DNA of 6,018 nucleotides from an uncultured Rhizobiaceae group bacterium. GTDB taxonomy: Bacteria > Pseudomonadota > Alphaproteobacteria > Rhizobiales > Rhizobiaceae. Under the pieces are notes generated by a model that saw only the letters and a list, made by a program, of their open reading frames with translations, was not told the origin of the DNA and did not search any database. The stretch lies in NCBI GenBank assembly GCA_905479965.1, contig CAJQOR010000101.1, positions 1 to 6,018 on the forward strand. The letters are read 5' to 3'. A program made the position numbers and the translations under genes. Positions 1-5,931 of the stretch are shown here, one piece after another; within the stretch, counting starts at the first letter, position 1; each line of letters starts with the position of its first letter.

Positions 1-578
1 TGATCAATGCGCATCGTGACATTGATAAGCTGATGCCTTATCTGCATCTACCCGTGCAAGCAGGTTCTGATAAGATTTTGAAATCTATGAACCGCCGTCA
101 TACGCGTGATGAATATATTAAGCTGATCGCACAAATTCGCGAAGGTCGTCCCGATTTAGCCATTTCCGGTGATTTCATCGTTGGCTTTCCTGGTGAAACG
201 GAAGAGGACTTTGAGGATACGCTCGATCTGATCCGACAGGTGAAATACGCGCAGGCTTATTCATTTAAATATTCACCACGCCCTGGCACCCCGGGCGCTG
301 ATTTTAAAGATCACGTGCCTGAAGATGTCAAAGCCGAGCGCTTGAAACGCCTTCAGGATCTGCTTTCTGAGCAGCAGCTGGAGTTTGCACAAACCTGCGT
401 GGGTAAAGAGATGGATATCTTGCTGGAGAAGCCGGGCCGTAAACCCGGTCAGCTTATTGGACGCTCACCGTGGCTCCAATCTGTAATTATTGACGCAAAA
501 GATGCAAAAATAGGTGATACTCTAAGGGTGCGAATCACTAAAGCCGCTCCTTACAGCTTAATGGCGGATGTGATCTAA
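1..578 (+). CDS. miaB: tRNA-2-methylthio-N6-dimethylallyladenosine synthase MiaB, C-terminal part
   Basis: This is the 3' part of a gene that begins before the window; the reading frame is open from base 3 and gives 191 residues before TAA. MiaB is a cytosolic radical-SAM methylthiotransferase that converts i6A37 to ms2i6A37 in tRNAs reading UNN codons. The visible part begins just before the family block [13 protein letters not shown], followed by MNRRHT and [19 protein letters not shown], all typical of the radical-SAM barrel of Mia[13 protein letters not shown] follows, and roughly the last 60 residues form the TRAM RNA-binding domain (about [12 protein letters not shown] to the end). The N-terminal UPF0004 domain and the radical-SAM CxxxCxxC cysteines lie outside the window. 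RimO and MtaB are related, but this [13 protein letters not shown] wording and phoH next door favour MiaB. The gene ends 23 bases before phoH, so the two are probably cotranscribed. Confidence 0.96.
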   Translation, partial: INAHRDIDKLMPYLHLPVQAGSDKILKSMNRRHTRDEYIKLIAQIREGRPDLAISGDFIVGFPGETEEDFEDTLDLIRQVKYAQAYSFKYSPRPGTPGADFKDHVPEDVKAERLKRLQDLLSEQQLEFAQTCVGKEMDILLEKPGRKPGQLIGRSPWLQSVIIDAKDAKIGDTLRVRITKAAPYSLMADVI

Positions 579-587
579 AACCGTTTT

Positions 588-591
588 GGAG
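588..591 (+). promoter_or_regulatory. Ribosome binding site supporting a TTG start for phoH
   Basis: GGAG lies 10 bases before the TTG at 602 and 25 bases before the first in-frame ATG at 617. The spacing is slightly long for the TTG but too long for the ATG, so it favours the non-ATG start. No better Shine-Dalgarno match is seen closer to the ATG. Confidence 0.5.
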
Positions 592-601
592 TTTATAGAA
601 T

Positions 602-1672
602 TTGACAAGTCGGCAAATGCCTTTTGAAAACAGCAATGTAGAAGATGCAGGCGCATCAGATACAACACAAGTTGAACTCACCTTCGATAACAATCGTCTC
701 GCGACCATGCTTTTTGGTCAATTTGACCAGCATCTTGCTTTACTTGAGCAAAAGCTGGGGATTGACGCGCATGCACGCGGAAATAACGTGGTTCTCAACG
801 GCCCAGCGCTTGAGACAAATCAGGCAAGACGTGCTCTGGACTCGCTTTACGAGCGATTGATAAAGGGCGAATTGATCGACAATTCTGACGTTGATGGTGC
901 GATCCGTATGGCTGTGGCTGCTGACGATCAATTATCCCTCCCGACCATGGATAACAGCGCCAAGCTGGCCATGGCACAAATTTCAACCCATAAAAAGACG
1001 ATCCTGGCGCGTACGCCAACACAAGATGCTTATATCAGAGCTATGGAGCGTGCTGAAATGGTCTTTGGTGTGGGGCCAGCGGGTACCGGTAAAACCTATC
1101 TTGCTGTTGCCTATGCGGCTCAGCTTTTAGAGCGTGGTCAAATTGAACGCATTATCCTATCCCGTCCTGCTGTTGAAGCCGGAGAACGCTTGGGCTTTCT
1201 GCCAGGCGATATGAAAGAGAAGGTCGATCCTTATCTTAGACCGCTCTACGATGCGCTTTATGACATGATCCCGGGTGACAAGGTGGAACGCGCGCTTACC
1301 GCTGGGGTTATCGAAATTGCACCCTTAGCATTTATGCGCGGGAGAACACTGACAAATGCTGCTGTCATTTTAGATGAGGCGCAGAATACAACGCCTATGC
1401 AGATGAAAATGTTTTTAACGCGCTTGGGTGAAAATGCGCGCATGATCATCACAGGCGACCCTAGCCAAATTGATTTACCTGGCGGCACAAAATCTGGTCT
1501 GATTGAGGCTTTAGATGTATTGCGCGGGATTGAGGGTATTGTGACCTGCCGTTTCCGAGATGTCGATGTTGTGCGGCATCACTTGGTACAGAAAATTGTA
1601 ACAGCTTACGATAAAAAATATGTCAAAGCTGAACCTGCGTCAGATCAAAAGACTTCAAAACCTGATGCCTGA
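602..1672 (+). CDS. phoH: PhoH family ATPase (YbeZ)
   Basis: A 356-residue cytosolic P-loop ATPase of the PhoH/YbeZ family, thought to act with YbeY in RNA metabolism (a functional partnership known from E. coli and others). The N-terminal part (about 25-120) is the usual family extension with a KH-like RNA-binding region. The ATPase core follows: Walker A GPAGTGKT at 158-165, the SRPAVEAGERLGFLPGD block at 187-203, Walker B VILDEAQN at 255-262, and the TGDPSQIDLP motif at 284-293 with downstream arginines (CRFRDVDVVRH). All catalytic motifs look intact and the length is normal. The chosen start is TTG at 602, supported by GGAG at 588; an ATG start at 617 would remove only five residues. The stop codon lies inside the start of ybeY, suggesting translational coupling. 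Despite the name, a role in phosphate starvation should not be assumed for this chromosomal YbeZ type. Confidence 0.95.
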   Translation: MTSRQMPFENSNVEDAGASDTTQVELTFDNNRLATMLFGQFDQHLALLEQKLGIDAHARGNNVVLNGPALETNQARRALDSLYERLIKGELIDNSDVDGAIRMAVAADDQLSLPTMDNSAKLAMAQISTHKKTILARTPTQDAYIRAMERAEMVFGVGPAGTGKTYLAVAYAAQLLERGQIERIILSRPAVEAGERLGFLPGDMKEKVDPYLRPLYDALYDMIPGDKVERALTAGVIEIAPLAFMRGRTLTNAAVILDEAQNTTPMQMKMFLTRLGENARMIITGDPSQIDLPGGTKSGLIEALDVLRGIEGIVTCRFRDVDVVRHHLVQKIVTAYDKKYVKAEPASDQKTSKPDA

Positions 1673-2171
1673 GAATACTATTGAACTTGCAATTGATATT
1701 GCCGTTAATAGTGACAGATGGACAGATATTGAATCCATTGACGTATTAGCCCACAAAACGTCAGCAACTGTTATCAACTGGCTTGAGGCTGGGGAAAAGA
1801 TAAGCTTCCCTCAAATTCCGATGGAATTATCTCTTCTGTTAACCGATGATGCATCGATAAAAGAGATAAATGCGAAGTGGCGCCAGCAAGACAAAGCAAC
1901 CAACGTTCTCTCTTTTCCCACCAAGGAAATAGAGGTTGGTGAGACACCTTTGCCACTTCTTGGTGACATTATTTTTGCCCATGAGACGATTTTGAGTGAA
2001 TCTGAGGAATTAACCAAGTCTTTTGAAGAGCACCTAACACACTTGTTTATTCATGGATTTTTGCATCTTTTAGGCTATGATCATATAAAAGACACAGATG
2101 CGGAACAAATGGAGCGTATTGAGACTGGAATTTTGCTTTCAATAGGCCTATCTGACCCATATGAGAATTAA
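1665..2171 (+). CDS. ybeY: Endoribonuclease YbeY (rRNA maturation factor)
   Basis: A 168-residue metal-dependent endoribonuclease of the UPF0054 family, involved in 16S rRNA 3'-end maturation and 70S ribosome quality control; in Sinorhizobium it also affects sRNA-controlled expression. The zinc-binding signature HGFLHLLGYDH is complete (H130, H134, H140). The conserved WRQQDKATNVLSFP block carries the family's key arginine (R73), and LGDI at 99-102 is also typical. I chose the ATG at 1665 because it overlaps the phoH stop by eight bases (ATGCCTGA) and gives the N-terminus seen in rhizobial relatives. An in-frame ATG at 1620 would add 15 residues (MSKLNLRQIKRLQNL) and overlap phoH by 53 bases. 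Neither start has a strong ribosome binding site, which fits translation coupled to phoH. The segment at about residues 40-52 (EAGEKISFPQIP) is less conserved and looks like a linker. Confidence 0.94.
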   Translation: MPENTIELAIDIAVNSDRWTDIESIDVLAHKTSATVINWLEAGEKISFPQIPMELSLLLTDDASIKEINAKWRQQDKATNVLSFPTKEIEVGETPLPLLGDIIFAHETILSESEELTKSFEEHLTHLFIHGFLHLLGYDHIKDTDAEQMERIETGILLSIGLSDPYEN

Positions 2172-2215
2172 AGTTCGACCGCCCCTTAATTTTGGGCCAT
2201 TAAACTGAAGAGACA

Positions 2216-3319
2216 ATGAACGAGAAAACTATACAAGCTGACACTTTAAATTCAGCTTCTGATCTGAACGAAGATCAAAACGACGACGGCGACAGTCCGG
2301 ACGGATCGATAAAAACACACACCAAACGAAAATCTAAACTTGGCATTTGGCAGCGGTTGAGACGCGCGCTATTTCCTTCGGCTGAAGGTATGAGCATTCG
2401 CGAAGACTTTAGCGAAGCGCTTAAAAACGGCAATCACATCGATTCTGGATTTTCTGCCGATGAACGCGCTATGCTCGATAATATTTTGCTGATGCGCGAA
2501 GTTCGTGTTGAGGATGTGATGATACCGCGTGCGGACATTATTGCTGTTGATCGTTCAATCTCACTTGGTGATCTAACAACTGTTTTTGAAAATTCTGGCC
2601 ATTCGCGCATGCCCGTTTTTTCGGATAATTTGGATGATCCAAAAGGCATGGTGCATATCCGAGATTTGCTTGCGTATTATACCCGGCAAGCACGAAACGG
2701 ACGTCGCAGCACGGCTAAATCGTCAACGTCGAAAACACCCTCAAAGCCTTTGGACTTTACCAAAATCAAGCTGGATAAAACACTTCAAGACGCAAACATT
2801 ATGCGCAGTGTTTTATTTGTACCCGCTTCTATGCTCGCATCGGACTTGCTAAAACGCATGCAAGCAACGAGAACTCAAATGGCGTTGGTGATCGATGAGT
2901 ATGGTGGAACTGATGGCTTAATCTCGCTTGAAGATATTGTTGAAATCGTTGTTGGCGACATTGAAGATGAACATGATGATATCGATGGACCGCTGATCAC
3001 AGAGGTTGGTGAAGGTATTTGGCAGGCCGAAGCAAAAGCAAGCCTTGAAGAATTATCCGAAATCCTCGGCATTGATTTCTCCAAAAGTGAAAATATGGAC
3101 GATGTCGACACAGTCGGTGGTCTCGTGTTTGCAAGATTGGGCAGAGTGCCTGTGCGGGGCGAAGTTGTTCGCATGGTTCAGGGGTATGAATTTCACATTA
3201 CTGATGCTGATGCGCGTCGCATTAAGCGAGTGCGTATTCTTCGTCTTAAGGCTAATACACGCCGACGAATGGGAAAAGTCAGTCTCGAAAGTGACGAAAA
3301 ACCTGAAACCGACGGCTAA
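2216..3319 (+). CDS. corC: CorC/HlyC-type CBS domain protein (YbeX/TlyC-like)
   Basis: A 367-residue protein with the soluble CorC architecture: a charged, acidic N-terminus (1-45), a CBS pair, and a C-terminal CorC_HlyC domain. The first CBS repeat is around 98-155 (VRVEDVMIPRADIIAVD, SRMPVFSDNLDDPKGMVHIRD), the second around 195-255 (VPASMLASDLLKRMQ, MALVIDEYGGTDGLISLEDI). The C-terminal domain (about 258-343) includes DVDTVGGLVFARLGRVP. There is no N-terminal CNNM membrane domain, so it is expected in the cytosol or at the membrane surface. CorC (YbeX) was linked to Mg2+/Co2+ efflux and more recently to ribosome metabolism; the rhizobial role is not settled, and the hemolysin name (tlyC/hlyC) is historical. 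A Ser/Thr/Lys-rich low-complexity insert sits between the CBS repeats at about 158-180. GAAGAG at 2207-2212 is a modest ribosome binding site. It sits 44 bases after ybeY, likely in the same operon. Confidence 0.93.
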   Translation: MNEKTIQADTLNSASDLNEDQNDDGDSPDGSIKTHTKRKSKLGIWQRLRRALFPSAEGMSIREDFSEALKNGNHIDSGFSADERAMLDNILLMREVRVEDVMIPRADIIAVDRSISLGDLTTVFENSGHSRMPVFSDNLDDPKGMVHIRDLLAYYTRQARNGRRSTAKSSTSKTPSKPLDFTKIKLDKTLQDANIMRSVLFVPASMLASDLLKRMQATRTQMALVIDEYGGTDGLISLEDIVEIVVGDIEDEHDDIDGPLITEVGEGIWQAEAKASLEELSEILGIDFSKSENMDDVDTVGGLVFARLGRVPVRGEVVRMVQGYEFHITDADARRIKRVRILRLKANTRRRMGKVSLESDEKPETDG

Positions 3320-3325
3320 ATATCA

Positions 3326-3446
3326 ATTAGTTGCTTGAGTTGCGTGCTGCTATAATTGTACACCAACGTAGTAAGTGATGGGGCTGATTCGCAAAAATGC
3401 ATTGTAGTATTCTCAAGTAATGCTTGGTGCCCATTTTGCAACTAAT
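3326..3446 (+). repeat. Nested inverted repeats in the corC-lnt gap
   Basis: ATTAGTTGC at 3326-3334 is exactly complementary to GCAACTAAT at 3438-3446, enclosing 103 bases. Further complementary pairs are CTTGAG 3334-3339 with CTCAAG 3412-3417, CACCAA 3361-3366 with TTGGTG 3424-3429, and GCATT 3399-3403 with AATGC 3419-3423. Not all can form together, because the first two of these inner pairs cross. The right arm ends four bases before the lnt GGAAAG ribosome binding site (3450-3455). The repeats are visible directly; any RNA structure or function is inference, and short repeats in AT-rich DNA arise by chance. Confidence 0.35.
3348..3356 (+). promoter_or_regulatory. Candidate extended -10 promoter for lnt
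   Basis: TGC followed by a perfect TATAAT gives an extended -10 element (TGnTATAAT) 106 bases before the lnt start. The -35 region is poor (TTAGTT at 3327-3332 with an 18-base spacer), which is acceptable for an extended -10 promoter. The 143-base gap after corC, large compared with the upstream junctions, is consistent with a separate lnt promoter. There is no clear terminator after corC, so read-through from the operon is also likely. Confidence 0.4.
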
Positions 3447-3462
3447 GTCGGAAAGCGCATAA

Positions 3463-5040
3463 ATGTTGGATAAAATCTCTGGCGACATCATGCTTTCATG
3501 GGGTGTTAAGCGCTTCATTATCGCGTTTCTCGCCGGTGCTTTAGCTAATTTTGCGTTGCCACCTTTTGATTTTTTTGCTGTCTTATTTATATCCTTTCCT
3601 ATCTTAGTTTGGCTCATAGATGGCGCGAGTAAACAGCCGGACAAAGGGTTTCTTGCTGCACGTAAACCTGCTTTTATAACCGGGTGGAGTTTTGGCTTTG
3701 GCTACTTCACTGCAGGATTGTGGTGGCTCGGTAATGCGGTACTCACCAGCGGTGATGAGGCTTATTGGGCGCTCCCGCTTGCAGTGTTTGCACTGCCTGC
3801 CCTGCTTGCCATTTTTTATGGACTTGCCGTTGTTTTAGCCCGATCATTTTGGGATAATGGTATAGGCCGTGTATTTTCTTTAAGTGCCAGCTTTGGAGCC
3901 TTGGAATATTTGCGTGCAACAGTGTTTACTGGCTTTCCATGGAACACAATTGGCTATGCTGCAATGCCCGTACCGGTCGCAATGCAATCATCGGAAATTA
4001 TTAGCATCTTTGGAATGAGCATCGTTACTGTGTTTATTGCATGCGTGCCCGCGCTTATCGCAACAAAACAAGGCTTAAAACCAGCATTTATAATTTCAGC
4101 TGTTCTGATTTTTGCACATATTGGTTATGGTGCCTTCTCGCTTAGCCAATCATTACCAGATAGTTCTGGTCATATTATCCGCATCGTTCAACCGTCCATC
4201 AGCCAGGACGACAAATGGGACGATGAAAAGCGGGTCGAAATATTTAAAACTTATTTGGAACTATCTGCTGAAGCAGCCGCTGAAGATCAAGAACGACCAT
4301 CTGTTATCATTTGGCCTGAAACCTCAGTTCCATTTATTTTGACAAAAACACCAGACGCACTCTCACAAATAGCCGAAACTTTAAAAATTGGCCAAACCTT
4401 AATCGCAGGCGCTGTTCGATTAGAGGAAAGCGCAAGCGGTGAACCTGAGAAATACTATAATACGGTTTACGTCATCAATGATGAGGGGCAAATAACCGGC
4501 TCGGCGGACAAACATCATTTGGTGCCATTTGGTGAGTATTTGCCATTTGAAGACATGTTACGAGCGATTGGGCTTACGCCGATCGCTGAAACATTTGGCG
4601 GCTTTACAGCTGCGCGCAAACAACGCATTTTAGAGCTTGGAAATAATTTAAAATTACTCCCGCTTATTTGTTATGAAGCAATTTTCCCGAAATATGCGCA
4701 GAGTGATGAAAAACAGCTAGGCGCGCTGATTAACCTGACAAATGATGCCTGGTATGGCGACACACCGGGCCCCTACCAACACTTGCGCCAAGCGCAACTG
4801 CGATCTGTAGAAACAGGACTTCCGCTCATTCGCGCTGGCAATAATGGTATTTCTGTCATAACAGATTCAAAGGGCCGCATCATAGATGGACTTGCGTTAA
4901 ACGTCATTGGTAAACTTGATGTTGAGTTACCTGGCACTAAGAAAGCTCTTTTCAATCATGCCCAGCGCAATATTATGTTTATCGTTTTACTGGTTTTGTG
5001 CTTTATAACTTCATTTTTATGTTTTAAACGCACTAGATAA
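3463..5040 (+). CDS. lnt: Apolipoprotein N-acyltransferase Lnt
   Basis: A 525-residue inner-membrane enzyme that transfers an acyl chain from a phospholipid to the N-terminal cysteine of apolipoproteins, the last step of lipoprotein maturation after Lgt and LspA. The N-terminal half holds several hydrophobic membrane segments (about 16-52, 72-94, 103-127, 180-201, 207-226). A periplasmic nitrilase-like domain spans about 235-490, and a final membrane helix is at about 504-521. The catalytic triad is visible: E286 in WPETSVP, K350 in DKHHLVPFGEYLP and C403 in LICYEAIFP; E358 and E405 match the two further essential glutamates of the E. coli enzyme. All key residues are intact and the length is normal. 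The start at 3463 has GGAAAG at 3450-3455; an ATG at 3490 would remove nine residues. It follows corC as in the conserved ybeX-lnt order. Confidence 0.97.
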   Translation: MLDKISGDIMLSWGVKRFIIAFLAGALANFALPPFDFFAVLFISFPILVWLIDGASKQPDKGFLAARKPAFITGWSFGFGYFTAGLWWLGNAVLTSGDEAYWALPLAVFALPALLAIFYGLAVVLARSFWDNGIGRVFSLSASFGALEYLRATVFTGFPWNTIGYAAMPVPVAMQSSEIISIFGMSIVTVFIACVPALIATKQGLKPAFIISAVLIFAHIGYGAFSLSQSLPDSSGHIIRIVQPSISQDDKWDDEKRVEIFKTYLELSAEAAAEDQERPSVIIWPETSVPFILTKTPDALSQIAETLKIGQTLIAGAVRLEESASGEPEKYYNTVYVINDEGQITGSADKHHLVPFGEYLPFEDMLRAIGLTPIAETFGGFTAARKQRILELGNNLKLLPLICYEAIFPKYAQSDEKQLGALINLTNDAWYGDTPGPYQHLRQAQLRSVETGLPLIRAGNNGISVITDSKGRIIDGLALNVIGKLDVELPGTKKALFNHAQRNIMFIVLLVLCFITSFLCFKRTR

Positions 5041-5075
5041 GTGATTATTTACCATTTTCCATAAAATCTACATAT

Positions 5076-5105
5076 TTGATTATTCAATTGAGATAACGCT
5101 ATAAT
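5076..5105 (+). promoter_or_regulatory. Candidate sigma70 promoter for the XRE regulator gene
   Basis: TTGATT (5076-5081) and a perfect TATAAT (5100-5105) are separated by 18 bases, placing a likely transcription start near 5112 and leaving an untranslated leader of about 105 bases. The stretch between lnt and the regulator is 177 bases and strongly AT-rich, with no ORF of note. Consensus matching only; no terminator is seen after lnt, so read-through cannot be excluded. Confidence 0.42.
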
Positions 5106-5117
5106 TGCAAAATTTTG
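5084..5117. promoter_or_regulatory. Two palindromes flanking the -10 element (possible operators)
   Basis: TCAATTGA (5084-5091) is a perfect palindrome in the promoter spacer, and CAAAATTTTG (5108-5117) is a perfect palindrome over the predicted transcription start. Also, TTTGATTAT is directly repeated at 5075-5083 and 5114-5122. XRE-family repressors often bind palindromes at their own promoters, so autoregulation is a reasonable guess. AT-rich DNA produces such palindromes by chance and I do not see the rhizobial PraR consensus as I remember it. Confidence 0.25.
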
Positions 5118-5217
5118 ATTATAAAGTATGTAAGTCAATCCTGAAGACATCTGATGCTTATTTGATCTTTCGCAAATGCAATTCAATTTAATTCTTCTAG
5201 CCTGTTAGGAAACCACA

Positions 5218-5643
5218 ATGAAAGCCAACAAGAAAAAGCCAAATCCTATTGATGTGCACGTTGGCAGCCGAATTCGGTTACGCAGAACTATGTTGAGCAT
5301 GAGCCAAGAAAAATTGGGCGAAGCACTGGGAATTACATTTCAACAAATCCAAAAATACGAAAAAGGGACAAACCGTGTCGGTGCTAGTCGCCTACAAAAT
5401 ATCTCATCGGTATTGAATGTACCGGTGTCATTTTTCTTTGAAGACGCGCCCGGTGATCACACCTCAGCACAACAAGGTATGGCCGAAGCTAATAGTTCCA
5501 ACTATGTCGTAGATTTTTTATCGTCTTCGGAAGGATTGCAACTCAATCGTGCTTTTATAAAAATTGAGGATCCAAAGATTCGTAGAAAATTGATTGACCT
5601 TACAAAAGTACTTGCAGCTGATTGCGACATACCTGCTGAATAA
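5218..5643 (+). CDS. praR: XRE-family transcriptional regulator, PraR/PhrR-like
   Basis: A 141-residue Cro/CI-type DNA-binding protein. A basic N-terminal tail (KANKKKPNPID) leads into the helix-turn-helix domain at about 16-72, with SQEKLGEALGITFQQIQKYE at 29-48 as the helix 2-helix 3 unit, then GTNRVGASRLQNIS. FFFEDAP ends the domain. A divergent linker (80-98) and a short helical C-terminal region follow (LNRAFIKIEDPKIRRKLIDL), probably for dimerisation. The wording closely matches the PraR/PhrR group of Hyphomicrobiales. PraR regulates biofilm, adhesion and quorum-sensing genes in Rhizobium leguminosarum and represses reb genes in Azorhizobium. The specific targets here are unknown. AGGAAA at 5207-5212 is a good ribosome binding site. 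It is separated from lnt by 177 bases and followed by a strong terminator, so it is probably its own unit. Several paralogues of this family occur in rhizobia, so the symbol is less certain than the family. Confidence 0.85.
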   Translation: MKANKKKPNPIDVHVGSRIRLRRTMLSMSQEKLGEALGITFQQIQKYEKGTNRVGASRLQNISSVLNVPVSFFFEDAPGDHTSAQQGMAEANSSNYVVDFLSSSEGLQLNRAFIKIEDPKIRRKLIDLTKVLAADCDIPAE

Positions 5644-5656
5644 TCGATAATAAAAC

Positions 5657-5704
5657 AAAAGCAAAAGCCCCTAGTGACGTTTGTCATTACGGGCTTTTGC
5701 TTTT
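5657..5704 (+). terminator. Rho-independent terminator after praR
   Basis: Fourteen uninterrupted base pairs join 5657-5670 (AAAAGCAAAAGCCC) and 5691-5704 (GGGCTTTTGCTTTT). Above a C/C mismatch (5671/5690) a second 7-pair helix (5672-5678 with 5683-5689, one G-U) is closed by the loop GTTT. The T-rich 3' arm ends in TTTT, and the matching A-rich 5' arm means it could also terminate minus-strand transcripts. It starts 13 bases after the praR stop codon and insulates metK from upstream transcription. Confidence 0.92.
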
Positions 5705-5747
5705 CTAGTGCACAAAAAGCTCAATAATGCCGCAAATCAGCATTTTT

Positions 5748-5791
5748 TTGTCATTTGCAGATATCAAGATATATTTATGTCCTTGTATAAT
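5748..5791 (+). promoter_or_regulatory. Candidate metK promoter region with two possible -10 elements
   Basis: TTGTCA (5748-5753, one mismatch to TTGACA) is 16 bases before TATATT (5770-5775). A second, perfect TATAAT lies at 5786-5791 but has no good -35 match at normal distance. Because the strong terminator precedes this region, metK needs a promoter here. Either element leaves a leader of roughly 130-155 bases before the metK start. Assigned by consensus only; which element is used cannot be decided from sequence. Confidence 0.45.
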
Positions 5792-5816
5792 TCTTAAGCT
5801 TTTCGTAAAAGAATTA
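5788..5816. repeat. Inverted repeat overlapping the second metK -10 element
   Basis: TAATTCTT (5788-5795) and AAGAATTA (5809-5816) are exact inverted copies separated by 13 bases. The left arm shares four bases with TATAAT at 5786-5791, and the repeat covers the expected transcription start. Inside it, CTTTT (5799-5803) and AAAAG (5807-5811) could pair as an alternative hairpin. Position and symmetry suit a repressor operator, but this is inference from an AT-rich stretch. Confidence 0.35.
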
Positions 5817-5837
5817 GCAAATATTAACATTGAATTT

Positions 5838-5926
5838 ATGGAGAAAGAAGTACTCTGTCTCCAGTTTCTAGAATCGAAGATGCCCATCTGATTAGAAGTC
5901 AGGTTTGGATCTCGACGAAATGAGGA
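5838..5926 (+). other. Possible structured 5' leader of metK
   Basis: Three potential RNA hairpins follow each other up to the metK ribosome binding site. The first pairs TGGAGA (5839-5844) with TCTCCA (5858-5863), with an inner AGA/TCT pairing. The second uses one continuous arm, ATCTGATTAGAA (5886-5897), against TTCT, AATC and AGAT (5866-5869, 5872-5875, 5878-5881), with two 2-base bulges and the loop GCCC. The third pairs TCTC (5910-5913) with GAGG (5922-5925), which is the Shine-Dalgarno sequence itself. metK genes are often controlled by SAM-sensing leaders, but I do not recognise a SAM-II, SAM/SAH, SAM-V or SAM-VI core here. Pairings are seen in the sequence; function is speculative. 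Confidence 0.3.
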
Positions 5927-5931
5927 CGCTA

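Noticed and set aside
2181..2197. GCCC/GGGC hairpin between ybeY and corC
   Set aside because: Only four pairs and no T-tract afterwards; not a credible terminator, and the spacing suggests cotranscription.
2875..3174. 99-codon minus-strand ORF inside corC
   Set aside because: It is antisense to the conserved second CBS repeat and CorC domain; its Ser/Pro-rich translation is typical of a shadow frame.
3327..3644. 105-codon minus-strand ORF across the corC-lnt gap
   Set aside because: It overlaps the lnt start and first membrane segment, has no recognisable domain, and no minus-strand ribosome binding site or promoter was evident.
5726..5749. AATGC/GCATT hairpin followed by a T-tract, a possible second terminator
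   Set aside because: A five-pair, AT-rich stem with a nine-base loop is weak, and the strong terminator 20 bases upstream already explains termination; the T-tract may instead be part of the metK promoter region.
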